Assembly (NCBI GenBank): GCA_907163375.1
Contig: CAJQUW010007987.1
Span: forward strand, 62,001-126,000
Direction: 5' to 3'
Source: Prostheceraeus crozeri
Taxonomy: Eukaryota; Platyhelminthes; Polycladida; Euryleptidae
Length of the DNA: 64,000 nucleotides
Positions within the stretch are counted from its first letter, which is position 1, and every line of letters begins with the position of its first letter. Below the pieces are notes generated by a model. It was not told the origin of the DNA and ran no database searches. It saw only the letters and a program-made list of their open reading frames with translations. Both the position numbers and the translations under genes were made by a program. Shown piece after piece: positions 12,813 through 24,240 of the stretch.

Positions 12813-13879
12813 TGCGTATGTTTGACATGTAGGCTATTCCATGTATGGCCTACACATCAATCTTGTCGTTCTCAGATAAGTAACTTCCTATTACACTCAA
12901 CTCGTTTAGCATCGTAGATAGCAATAATTGAGGAGACAGAATAGAAAAATGTCCTCAGACATGATGTTTGAGGACATCTCTCCATTACTTGTCCAGGCGA
13001 GCGGGCACTCTGCAATCTTTATCATTGAGGAGATTTTTCTCTTAAGTTCGGTAGAATTTCAAATTTAAAAAATCTGACAAAATTGGTGATTTGACATCTT
13101 GAATTGCTTTTTGCAACATGGTGGATGCATGAGTTGGAGCAAATGAACATCACGATAAGAAAGCTCAGAACCTAAATATGTTGTACCGTGAATTTCATGT
13201 GATTTGGAACATTGGTTTGGATGTTAAAGGGGAGGCAGGTTCAGTCCTACGCACTTCAGAGTCCGATATGGAAAAGGACTAAAGTGAATCAATGTTCGTG
13301 GTCTTAAAATCAATGCATCGCAAAATGGAAGCCATATATGCCTACACTAGGATTGTCCTGGTGTAGGCCTAATTTGGTTGGTTTCAATTCTTCCTAAATT
13401 GTAGCTCTTTCGTAGTTCTTTCACGTTTGACGATACTGAATGTCTCTCAAGGATCTGCATGTGGATATGTTCCAGCAACGAAATTCTTCTATCAAATTAA
13501 GGCATCTTTTAATGTCTTCGTGCAATTCCGGAGACCATTAGTACATCTATGGGACGAAACGACGATTGGGAGACCGATTCAAAAGATATGTGAATAAATA
13601 ATGTGTCGATGGTCAGATGTTGAATGCAGCATCGATCACAAAGACCTTCTTATTGCTAAGTTCATATTCAGAAGAAGAATCCAGACAGGCATTCAATGTA
13701 TATTGTCGAGAGTGTGAGAACTACAGAAGAGAGAAAAAGTTCGGAAGTTTGTTCATCAATCAAGTTATACACATGCATGTACTATAAAAAGACTTTTATA
13801 GAAAGCATTTTTAAGAGACTTTTCAAATATTTCGCTTTTTTGATTATTTGATCTTTTTAATTTTTGTTTTTTCTAAAAA
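12813..13879. other. interior of the 4.33-kb hAT element, no recognised coding
   Basis: Only short open frames occur and no hAT catalytic or BED zinc-finger motif was seen. One TAGGCCTA octamer lies at 13364-13371. Confidence 0.4.
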
Positions 13880-14028
13880 TGGCTCGCTCAACCGCTCGCT
13901 CACGACAAAAAATCACCGCTCGCTCGCTCAATTTTCGCTCACGGAATATTTTTTTCGCTCGCTCATCCGCTCATCAAAAAATTGAAAAAATGCCGCTCTC
14001 TCACTCGCTCGCTCAGCTCGCTCAAAAA
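13880..14028 (+). repeat. right subterminal CGCTC pentamer cluster of the hAT element
   Basis: This cluster has CGCTCGCTCA-type words in the same strand sense as the left cluster rather than inverted. It ends in the terminal repeat. A shared GAAAAAATGCCGCTC word at 13983 and 9834 shows that the two subterminal regions are related as direct repeats. Confidence 0.7.
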
Positions 14029-14041
14029 CACTGGTCATAAC

Positions 14042-16910
14042 CATTGATTCCAATGACATTTTCCAAAGATAGTAATGAGGTATCATGAGTTTGCGATTTG
14101 CATTTAACATCTGTTCATCATTTGAAGAAATACAGCTTCTTGTAAAAATGGTTGTTTCTTCAGCTTTTGGCTGGATTGTACTTTTCTCAAGAATGATTTA
14201 TGGTTTTTAATTTGGTAAAAGAATTCACTGCAACTTAAATCAAACAGCGAGGAGTTTGCAGTTTCTCATGCATCTATCATCGTCAACAATTCACAAATCG
14301 TTGCCAATTCGTTAACAATATCGTCAGAAATTCCGTTCAATGTAACAAACATATATTACCAGTACTACGCGAAACAAATGCAGGCCACGGCATAGATGGA
14401 TAAAATGATAAAATAGGTGCCAGTGTATCAGTTTAGGATGATTTCCTAGGTGAAATGGGCGTAAATGAACTGAAACCTTCAACTGTCATTCGACTCGGGA
14501 AGCACTTAAAGAGGATGTACAATTGTTCTGGACGACAAAATTAAATTCGAATGTAGTTATTTGTAACTATAATGTGTAGTTATGTCGCTATGTGTAATAT
14601 ATGTGTAATATATGTGCATATACATGTACACGTATATGTAATCACAGAAAGCCTTCATATCAAGACTACTTCTTCCTACCTAGACAAATTTCTGATAAAT
14701 CTATAGCATCAACAAATGCTCATGTTAGACGGAAACTTGACTGCTATCAAGCTTACATGTATATAAAAAATAGTGCAATAACTCTCTCTCTCTTTCTCTC
14801 AACAACTGATAATGAATATTGATTTATTAAAAATTCATTTCTCAGCTAAATTTGTTGAACTTATTATAAACCTGTATGAATTAGCCAACCCTCAATTCAT
14901 TAACCGCTTAATTGATTGCTACCAATTGGCTTATTTGCCTGCAAATGTACATTATAGCACTGTAATCGCGGTACTAGCATATTAATTTTGCAGGTACCAT
15001 TTCATGCTTTTGTATGGCATGTTTCTAAGATGATAAGCAAAATGTATGTTATGTAAGGGAGTTAATTTGGCAGGGGAGAGTCTCCTGGCCTGGATCCGTT
15101 CCCAATGTACTGTATGCAACGTATTGCAAGTAGTGTAACGTTACTTGCTACTCAAGATAGTTCGGGCACTTAGAGCGCATGCCTGATTCGAGCTGGTCCA
15201 AAAAGACGCGGCTTGTGGAGGTAACCGGTCAGAACATCCATAGTGAATGACTGAGAAGTCTGCAATAGAATGGCAAGTAAAATCGCACTCTGCTGTTATC
15301 GCCGTTGCCTTAAGTAAAATTAATGGGAATTCCTGGAAGAATAAAATGATGTTATAATGAGTCAATGATTGCATATAGACAAATATGTGACTGTAATGGA
15401 CATGTAGAGGAGACAATCACTGCTTTTGACTGATGCTGTGTTTTATATTGTATTTTCACATCACATCCGTCGGCGTTTCTCTCTCAATTCTCTCGCGGAG
15501 CTGATTTATGGAATTGATTATGAATCTGTGGTTTGTTACAATAACGAAATGCGGCGGTAACAATTAGAAAGTGGAATTGATTGCGTACATTCGGAGGTTT
15601 AATTTCGTCGAGAAATTTGGATCCCATATTTGTCATATTCCTTCCGTTTTCTTTGTTTTTTCTTGCACCTTCGATGATGTTCGGAATATTTCAATGTCTT
15701 GCCTCTTTCTCCACGGTTTCACCAGTTAATCCGCTTTGTCTATCGATGGACAGGAGATGAAGCTGATAACAGTCGCATTTCTTCCAAACACATCGATTGG
15801 TTCCGTAGAGAGGATACTGACATTCCTCTCTAGTGTATAGATGATGTCTGAGCGCTCGGATCGATGCGAAAGGAAACATGTGACCCTTTGCCTGGGGCCA
15901 AATGACGTCGAAAGAGATGAAGGAGTAGAAGATGAATTCAAACATAAATCAATTTTCTTTAAGGTCATTCGAATTAATAAATAATTGTATTATCGCCACG
16001 AATATGAAAGACATGCAAGTTTTTTTCATCAAAACACAGAGTTGTCGTCTGAACGTCAACCTTGCTGTGCAACCAATTTGTTTTAAATATGGAATACTTT
16101 TAAATTTTGATTGGAATCATCTTCAAATTGAACCAAAGCTGTGCATAAATTTTCAAATTCGCATGAATGAATCCGACTGAATTTTATAGACTAAAGATAA
16201 TCACAATTCGCTTATCTGATAGTTTTTAAATCAAAAGCGCGTGCTCCTCTCAAGCTGTCATTTTTCCTGCACTGCTTACTGCACTACACAATGCGTCGGC
16301 TCGTGAAGTCGTCGTTCGCCGATTTTGATTCGAGTCATACAACAAGCAGCGCCGATAAGTATATCTTGTAGACACTAAACTACTTTTCAAAGTGCATCAA
16401 AAATTCTTCAGTTATTGCGCATGCAGGTACTTTCGAAAGTGGAGCTCCTTCATAGCGAAGGATTTTTGTTTGTTTCATTTTTTTCGGTTTGAGGTTTACC
16501 CATTGATTAAGCAAAAATACATACAATTTTTAAACGATTTTTCGATTGTCATCGTGAAATTGTAAACACAAATATTAAAAGTAAAATAGAATTGGTTGGT
16601 CTTTTTTCTAAATGTTGCATCAACTTGCAAATTAAGCCAACAACTGAAATAAAGTTATAACAACAATTTTCAACTTCTTTTTCATCATATGAGACTGGAA
16701 GGGTTTTGTTAGAACCGCATTTGTCTCCTCTTTCATTTGGTTGCGTTTTTTGCCGCTCTGCGAAGCAACGTTGAACCCTCTCCCCACACAAAGGAATTCG
16801 GGTTGAAAAGTATGGTATACTGGGCATTAGCGGATAAAGTTGTTCCAACTTACATTGCCCTAGATGTAAACATTTGTTTTCCATATGTGCCGAGGCCTTG
16901 GGTTATTTTT
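14042..16910. other. unannotated DNA
   Basis: No gene is supported. There are short CT runs near 14780-14800. Open frames at 15141-15416 and 15691-15968 (minus strand) have somewhat higher GC and some Cys but no recognisable family or convincing splice borders. Confidence 0.4.
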
Positions 16911-17031
16911 CAAATATCAAAATTAGGAACCCAAGTATTTGTAAAATGTTTTTTGTTGATGAACCTCATAAGGTTTATAACAACAAAAAATTTCATTTTG
17001 CAAATAGTCGGGTTCCTAACTTTGATATTTG
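16911..17031. repeat. imperfect 50-bp-arm hairpin
   Basis: The arm 16911-16957 (starting CAAATATCAAAATTAGGAAC) is the near reverse complement of 16981-17031, with a loop of about 23 nt. The arms differ by a few substitutions and one small length change, so the structure is old or relaxed. It may be a MITE core; no terminal repeat or target duplication could be fixed. Confidence 0.7.
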
Positions 17032-18932
17032 TTTTTCAAAGTATCGTATGTCGAAAATATATAATTACTGATTGAAAGTTGCATACGTACATGCATCTTT
17101 CAACTATATGATAGATAGTAATTGTATGTTGTAAAAAACTGATGTAAAAATGAAAGAGCTGTGCGAAAATAACATTCAAAGAAAGAGCTTTATTGAAAGG
17201 CAGGTTTTCTTAATATACCACAGAATATCGGAATCTGAACAATCTATGAACATTTTGTATTGCGAAGACTGATAAATGCAGATTATTTAAATATGCAAAC
17301 GTATGGAATACTTTCAGTTTTCTAAGTCTATCCATTGACTGATGCAATGGAAAGAGCATTCAATTTACAACATTCCTCAAACTATTGACTATTGAGTGAT
17401 TTATTCAGCAAGAAAGATATTATGCTACCTTTAGCCATTTTTATGAAAACCTGTTGAAAAATAGTCGCTTTAAAACATGGTTAATTGAAGCTTCTGTTCG
17501 TGCGCTTCTTAAACTCTGACCTTCCTCAGCATAATTCCCCCTCCACGGAATTCATGTAAACTTTTAAGACAATTACTGTGTGTAATAAAGTCAAATGCAA
17601 ATTTTCGATCAGGTCAAGTTGAATGGTGAACCTCAGTGTCATTTTGTTTCGTGACTGCAGTTTTGGACTAGCTACATGTGATTTGTGATGAGTTGTATTC
17701 CGAATGAGCTGCATTTCTTCCAACAGACAGAACGATGGCCTATCTATCCATGTGGACGTGGCTCTTTATGCTGTTTCTTTTACGATATGATATCTCAGAT
17801 GACTTTTGTCATTGATGATTTTGAAGTGTAAATATGCAATGCGGGTAAATGCCTTTCTATTGAATGTGATGTGTCTAATATTAGCTCCGTCGACAATGTT
17901 TACTGCTAATCTGTGAAACTGGATGATTGGTTAAGTTGATATGTTTATCTTCGTATCACATGTGCAAAACTATCTTCCCCTAGGGATCGTTTTGTTAGTC
18001 GATGCAGTGAAATTCATCTCTCAGGATAAGTAATAAAAAATGTCCACAATTTAGTACTGTACGTGTTCATGAAGCTGTTCGATCAATCATAAGAACATTC
18101 TGGCAATTAGAGAATTTCGGATTTGAAATATATGGAAATCATTGATTTCATTTTGGAAAATTTTTCTCATTTTGCAGCTAATTGTCGCTAGCTAAAAAGC
18201 GCTACATTTGCTACTTTATGACTTTATTATTTTGTGACTTTCATTTGAAAAGATTTAAATTTTGATGTTCATTTCAGGGACAGTAGGAAACTTTATCGGT
18301 AATGATCTGCAGGAAAGGCTTAGAAATCTTCATCTCTTCTTTAGATCCGGTCTGGTTGTTTGAATGACCGGTTGGTGGTCATTGTATTCTCAGACCGTCC
18401 AACCTGAGGCGCACTGTTCGTTAATTTTCATTGGAAGCGACGACTTTTGAGACTTTGTTCAGCCAAAACAATGCTTATTAGTGAAATAGGAAGATGACGA
18501 CTTTCATCGTCCATTCATTGTCCGGAATGTCGCTACCGAAACAGTTAATGACAAGTTCGACCATCTGATGGGCCAAAACGCGGAAAACGTTCACTACGGA
18601 TAAAGTTTCAAGTTTGCAATCTCAGTAAACTGACATGATTTTCTGAAAATATGACTCTAGAAGCATGCGAATTTAGAAAAAAAAATCAATTTCAGCCATT
18701 CTATATTGTAAATTTGACTGATTCAAATTCCTTATGCACCATTAACTTTAATTCTCTCAAAATCATACCCAAAACCAAATAATAAATTATAAGACAATGT
18801 ATCACTTTAAGTGCAGATATCTGCGCTGTTCTAAAACCTCAAATACTCCCTCTTATCGATCATGGAGTTAAATACATATATTATGTAATTATATTTAGGT
18901 ACACATTCGGTCTTATCAAGCAATTTTTAATT
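17032..18932. other. unannotated DNA, possible left flank of the transposase unit
   Basis: No gene or terminal repeat is recognised. If the transposase-like gene downstream belongs to a larger element, its left end could lie here, but I could not locate it. Confidence 0.35.
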
Positions 18933-18946
18933 GTCGCGAGCGTTAC
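18933..18946 (+). repeat. 14-bp repeat GTCGCGAGCGTTAC, copy 1
   Basis: This is the outermost left copy of a GC-rich word that occurs six times, all in the same direction, around the transposase-like gene. It is inferred to be a binding site of the encoded protein. Confidence 0.75.
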
Positions 18947-19100
18947 TAATTTGTCACAATAAGTTATATAGGCAATTGATTCCGCAAGATAGATGATAAA
19001 TTTTACCGTCAAGTATCAATGACTACTCAGCATAAACCTATAGTAATGTTGGATCTAATATTATGTTTTTCTTCTGCTTAACACACTTCATTGAAAATGT

Positions 19101-19114
19101 GTCGCGAGCGTTAC
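19101..19114 (+). repeat. 14-bp repeat GTCGCGAGCGTTAC, copy 2
   Basis: An exact copy 168 bp downstream of copy 1 and about 310 bp before the proposed start codon. Confidence 0.75.
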
Positions 19115-19307
19115 TTTTACACTCCGTTTCTTATTCATCATTTTTAGTTGATGATTGCAGCAGAAAGTAAGATATCATTAGATATCTTCAGTCAGATTCA
19201 TGGATGTTATTACCACAGAGATGAGAATTTGAGATAAATTCTCACGCTAAGAATCAGGCTGACAGTCGACGATAGCTTTGCGTAGACCATAGAAAATTAC
19301 TCACGTA

Positions 19308-19317
19308 GTCACGTGAC
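19308..19317. promoter_or_regulatory. E-box palindrome GTCACGTGAC upstream of the transposase gene
   Basis: This 10-bp perfect palindrome contains the CACGTG E-box core, about 110 bp before the start codon at 19425. Such a core is bound by bHLH factors in animals. A promoter role here is inference from position only. Confidence 0.3.
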
Positions 19318-19424
19318 TATCGATAACTTCGACATAGGTATAGGATAAGAAACCGTGCACTGACATCAGTTTTACTTCGTTTGTCAACTGCGTGCTTCTA
19401 GTTCGTCTCTGACTCTGTTCAAAT

Positions 19425-21148
19425 ATGCCTCTAAGTGCCGCGGAGAAGCAAAGGCGTTATCGCGAACGTAAGAAGGCCTCCGAAATCTATCGTGAAAAAG
19501 AAAAGCAAAGACACAAGATATATCGACAGCGAATTAAAAGGTGTGATGCTGTCAGAGCCTACGACAGAGAGAGGCAAAGGAATCTTAGAAAGACTGAACG
19601 AAATCGACGTTTACTCCAAACTAAAGATAATCTTGAAAACAGCTTTTCGTCGGTACAAAGCCGAGCACGATGTATCCGCAAGGTTGTGAGAGCTTTACCT
19701 CGGTCTCCAAATAAGCAGAAACTGGTAGTCAACCTCTTGGCTGCAAAAGTAGGGGTGAAAACGATGCAGTGTGATCCCAGTGACAGTAACAGGCGTGAAA
19801 AGAAGGGACTTTCCCATGAACTACGAGTATCAGTCGAAAAATTCTACTTGTCTGATAAGATATCTCGAGTTTCTCCTGGAATGAAGGACAGTCGAATGTT
19901 TGTCATCGATGGTAAACGTCAACGCAAGCAACTTAGACATCTTTTGATGACTATCAAAGAGGCTCATGCCATCTTCTGCGAAGAAAATTCTGAGGTCAAG
20001 ATCGGATTGACTTCTTTCCAAAAGATGCGTCCGCCCTTCATTCGTTATGCATCTGAAATTCCTCACAACGTATGTGTTTGTGTAATTCATGAAAACCTTC
20101 GACTGAAGTTATCTGTCTTGACAGACTTCTTACAAGACTTCGAGGGACCTCCAAGGGCTTCAGATTACGTCAGATTGATTACCTGTTCTCGTACATCGGA
20201 ATCTTGTATGATTCGGACATGCAAGGCATGTAGCGCCAGGGAACTGATGGCATCTGAGGAGGATGAACAACAGCAAATATCTTTCTACCAGTGGAAGAAA
20301 GCTGATGGTACCAGGGATACCCGCATTGAGAAACTGAAATGTGAAGCATCGGTCAAAGATGTTTGTGCATCCGTGAACGAGAATTCAAAGACTTTATTAT
20401 GGCACATCTTTATCAAGGATCAGCAGCACTCAGCGTTCGAAAAGCAACGATCAGGTGGAGAGAAGATGCTTCAGGTTGACTTTTCAGAAAATTATTCTTT
20501 TTCCAACAAAATGAAATCCAATCAGCACATTGGAATAAGAAGCAAATTACTATCTTCACAGCAGTGTTCTGGTTCGGCGATACGGTCAAGTCATATGCGA
20601 TACTCAGTGACGACCTTGATCACTGCAAATTTGCTGTCTATGCGTTCCTCAAGACAATTATTCGAGATCTAAAGTGGAGTGGACTGATTTCGTCCGGCGA
20701 CAAAGTTCAGATATGGAGTGATGGAGCTGCGAGCCAGTTTAAGAACAGGTATACGCTCTCTACAATCGAGGTTTTTAACAAGGCCTTTGGTATTGACGTC
20801 ATATGGAACTTCTTTGCATCTTATCACGGCAAGGGTGCTGTGGATGGAATCGGAGGCCGCATGAAGCAGGCAGCGCATTCCAGTATGCGTCGTCGAAAAG
20901 TAATAAACGATCTGAAATCATTCGCCGAGGCAAATACAGGTGGTCGGATTACGGTCAAAATAATTCCGAGTGATTTAATTTTGAGACGGAAAAAGGAAGT
21001 AGAGGTTCGCTTTCAAAATGTTAACTGTATTTCAGGTGTTCAAAAATTTCATCATTTTTCATCTGTTGAGGACGGATGCGTGGTAGCTAAGGTTTACAGT
21101 GATTCTGATGAGCATACAGGTATAAAGCATCGCATCATCAACAATTGA
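19425..21148 (+). pseudogene. DDD-type transposase-like gene, one frameshift
   Basis: The start at 19425 opens with MPLSAAEKQRRYRERKKA, leading into a Lys/Arg-rich N-terminus of about 80 residues that probably binds DNA. A Cys cluster follows at residues 254-269 (C-x6-C-x4-C-x2-C), likely a zinc ribbon. Then come three motifs with the spacing of an RNase H-like transposase: QVDFSENYS (Asp at residue 352), WSDGAASQFKNRY (Asp codon at 20720) and HGKGAVDGIGG (Asp codon at 20843). The first part reads in one frame to about 20510, and homology-like sequence continues in another to the stop at 21148. A one-base loss in the AAAA run at 20508-20511 is the simplest cause; a real frameshift or assembly error remains possible. 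Combined length would be about 574 residues. I recall similar unnamed proteins in many aquatic animals but cannot place the superfamily; Sola- or KDZ-like groups are candidates. There is no intron. Confidence 0.7.
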
Positions 21149-21508
21149 TTTCACTAGGTTTTCTTGCAGAAATTCGTGTTTTTCATTCAACTTTGTTGGG
21201 AATGTTTTTACTAGATTATTCCCTTCTTAATTGTATGAGTAATGTACATGTGCATGTATAATGATCTTAAGTGTATTTGCTGGAATAATCACATACAGTA
21301 TATGTTAACTTAATAGTACTTTTGACTGTCTTGATTCATTTTCTTGGCTTGATCACCTTATTATTCTTTGATTTCGATACTAAAAAATCGATAACAAAAA
21401 GGTCTGTGAAGTCTAACAATGTATGACAGATGTCATAAAATATATAATTATATCCAATTATTCAAAATCTAGCATCCTGAGCCGCAGAATATATTGAGGA
21501 AAGAAAGT

Positions 21509-21522
21509 GTCGCGAGCGTTAC
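21509..21522 (+). repeat. 14-bp repeat GTCGCGAGCGTTAC, copy 3
   Basis: First downstream copy, 361 bp after the transposase stop codon and in the same direction as the upstream copies. It is followed by a further C. Confidence 0.75.
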
Positions 21523-21531
21523 CTTTTCTCT

Positions 21532-21545
21532 GTCGCGAGCGTTAC
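21532..21545 (+). repeat. 14-bp repeat GTCGCGAGCGTTAC, copy 4
   Basis: An exact copy starting 23 bp after the start of copy 3, close to two helical turns. It is the only closely spaced pair of the set. Confidence 0.75.
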
Positions 21546-21718
21546 CTATCATCTAGAAGTTGCTGAGCTTTAAGAGAAACATTTGGTTGAAAGGCATCAT
21601 TTTCGCATTACCTAATACTCCCTAAAATCTGAAAATGAATAGAAGAATAGCACAGAAAAAAATGTTCGATAGAATATTGAAAATTACACATGTATCAAGA
21701 GTTAGGTGATTTTTTCAT

Positions 21719-21732
21719 GTCGCGAGCGTTAC
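21719..21732 (+). repeat. 14-bp repeat GTCGCGAGCGTTAC, copy 5
   Basis: An exact copy 187 bp after copy 4, in the same direction. Confidence 0.75.
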
Positions 21733-21896
21733 CAACTTTAAGAGATTGGGAAGTCATGACACAATCATTCAAAGTTCTTTAAATGACGTGATCCGAAAGA
21801 CAGAGGTATGAAATTAATTTTCCATACATTAAAAGATCACTAGAGTGTATGAATGTCTTGTACCAACTTATAATTCAACTAAATGAACATTAATTT

Positions 21897-21910
21897 GTCG
21901 CGAGCGTTAC
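21897..21910 (+). repeat. 14-bp repeat GTCGCGAGCGTTAC, copy 6
   Basis: The outermost right copy, 178 bp after copy 5. The base composition changes to more GC-rich sequence just after it, so the element edge may be near. Confidence 0.75.
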
Positions 21911-22716
21911 CGTGTTTTGGTCCTGATGCCACAGGAAGAAGTTCCACAGATGCCTCCTTCATCGCCGTCACATTGTTGTCCTCTCGATCATTCCTGTTGA
22001 CAACAGTTCTTCTGTGACCCACAAACCGGAGTGGTCATCATCTGATGATGTCCAGCATCTTTCCTGATGTGTCGTCGTGACAGCGGAATTCTCATGACTC
22101 GCCGAACGTGTCACATTTCAACCACGTTTCATGCCGGATTTCAATGCTTTTGTCTCGCAATCACAAAGACATAAAGAAGTGTTGATCAGACGTAGTAGCT
22201 GAGTCTCATGAGAGACGTCCTTCTCACATCGATCGTCTTGAGATAGAAGTGTAGACAAAGGAAGAAACTTGTCAGTGGCAACATGTTATACAACATGTGG
22301 ATGAAGATCAAACGTCACTCGCCGATGTTCGATTTCCATTAGTTTCTGAAGTTTCATCTGCATTGTTCAAGGACAGTCCCTCATGCTTGAAGCTTCTTGT
22401 TCATGTAGATTTCTCAAACAAGAGCGAAGACGCCACACAACATTGTCAAACTCCCTTCTGATGCCGCAATCAGTCGTAGGAATGTCCGCTTTTTGCTTAA
22501 CGTCTTCCATCTTCTGAAGCATCTCATCAGTCATTCATCTCTCAACAGAATGGGACATTTTCAGCAGACACTATTCTTACAAATTTTCAAACGTTTCGTT
22601 TAAATGAATTTACACTTCGAGAATATTGAAAATCATTCATTGAAACAAATTAAGGTATGAACTTTCAGTGTAATAGTCCGATTGTTAGAACGAGTTTCTG
22701 CAGGGAGCGAGTCCGA
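21911..22716. other. unannotated, more GC-rich stretch
   Basis: The sequence is richer in GC than its surroundings and has several stops in every frame. It could be the distal part of the transposase-bearing element or an old coding remnant. No family is recognised. Confidence 0.35.
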
Positions 22717-23363
22717 AAATGAGACTTCCACAGAATGATGTACACCCTATGCCTACCACGAATCTGCACGTCTGCCGAGTTCTAGTTAGCTCCTCTTCTT
22801 GTCAGACAGGATCAAAGAAAAACACATTAATCCAATGGGACGCAAATTGCAGTTTTTTGCAAAAATGAAATTTTCTGTGTTTTTTCTTTTCAACTGAAAA
22901 GTATGCCTAATTAGTCTAGAGACATAATTTTTGAAATAGAATGTCTTCAGGTCATTGCTTATCATGTTCATGAGCATTTATCTATGAATCTTAGCAAATT
23001 CAGATTTGGCGAGCCTCCTACTGTCGGCAAACACCTAAATGTTGGCCCACTTTATCCACATTGAACCATATTCTAGCATACATTGCAGATCAGAAGGATG
23101 ATGATATCACATGTACATGATAGGAAATGACTTGAAGACATTTCATGTCAAAAATTGTGACTCTAGACTTAATACTTTTCAGTTGATAAAATAGCACAGA
23201 AAATTTCATTGTTGCCAAAAACTGCAATCTGGCTCCCATTGGATTTACATGTGTTTTTCTTTGATCCTGTCTGACAAGAAGAGTAACTAACTAGAACTCA
23301 GCAGACGCGCAGATTCGTGGTCGGCATGGGGTGTACATCATTCTGTATTCTGTACTCTCATTT
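22717..23363. mobile_element. about 650-bp foldback (long inverted repeat) element
   Basis: The left arm, about 22717-22975, and the right arm, about 23105-23363, are near reverse complements over some 250 bp. Shared words include ACAGAATGATGTACACC, GATTCGTGG/CCACGAATC, CTTCTTGTCAGACAGGATC and ATGTCTTCA. The loop is about 130 bp. The arms carry scattered substitutions and small indels, so the structure is not recent. It codes for nothing recognisable. No target duplication is evident. It fits a foldback-type MITE, or two MITE copies in head-to-head array. Confidence 0.8.
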
Positions 23364-24240
23364 AAAGCTTCGTTCCTCACTTAGCTTCGAAAGTCGCTCT
23401 GGCTGCCGGACTACAAGTCACAAATTCGATTAAAAGATTGCTTTCTTGGAGGCAAATTAGACAGTTGCTACTCAATGATTGTAATTGCTTTATTGATGCC
23501 CCACTCAGTACAACAAGAAATTGTGAGCTGCGTAAAAGTGATCTAATTCCAAACAGAAGGAATTTAAGGTTCAGCAAAGCTGCATGAAATGACAGAAATA
23601 GCCTAGTTGCAATGCTACTATTTTTCAAGCATCAGCCGGTCAGTCGAACGAAGGTGATGGTCGCAGTCCTCCAGTGCAAGGGATAAAGGAGATGGGTCAA
23701 TATGATATCATTTTCACCAAGATAGCAAGATAACAATGGCTTCCTGCGAGCTATATTCGTGTTCTATCAACGACTTTCGTCACCGATCTGACCTTCATCG
23801 CGACATTTATTCTCTGCTGTTCTGAAAATAGTTAAATTACAGAATCTAAAAACAAACTCTAATTAGTAAATGGCAATCTAAAAATGAATTCTCAGCATCA
23901 CGAAGAATATTATATTATTATGAAATGATATATTTAAACTGAAGTGGCCTAAAATATCCTCACAGTCTCAAAAGTGAGAAGATGTGATTGATAATTTCTT
24001 GGCGGAAGTAAATTATGAAATTAATTTTGGATAGCATCAATGAGGATCATTCAGGTTTTATGATTGATCAAGTTGTAAAGATATCCATTAAGTCCAGAAT
24101 ATAAAAGAAACGAAAAGGACCCAGAAGCACCTGATATTCTGACGCCATTCAAGTAACAGAATACGAGGAATGTTCTGCTTCCGAAAATTCATGATCATTG
24201 CCATTCTATTCAAAGCATCTGAGTACTCAAAAAATGATGG
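23364..24240. other. unannotated DNA
   Basis: No gene or repeat is supported. The minus-strand open frame at 23377-23628 has no recognisable domain. Confidence 0.4.

Larger units (their letters stand above)
9705..14033. mobile_element. 4.33-kb hAT-type element with perfect 8-bp target duplication
   Basis: The ends are perfect 15-bp terminal inverted repeats, CAGTGTTTTTGAGCG on the left and its reverse complement on the right. They are flanked by identical octamers GTCATAAC at 9697-9704 and 14034-14041. The CAGTG terminus and 8-bp duplication are diagnostic of the hAT superfamily. Both subterminal regions (about 9710-9875 and 13880-14028) are packed with the pentamer CGCTC, and both share GAAAAAATGCCGCTC in the same direction. 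No transposase domain was recognised inside, so the copy is non-autonomous or heavily decayed. It contains a probable second hAT-like element (10720-12344) and a Tc1-like fragment ending at 12810. Confidence 0.85.

Noticed and set aside
15691-15968. Minus-strand Cys-containing frame as a possible host exon
   Set aside because: Two overlapping frames are open and neither matches a family I recognise; splice borders are not convincing.
16737-17075. 112-codon hydrophobic open frame as a membrane protein
   Set aside because: It runs through the hairpin at 16911-17031, which explains its composition.
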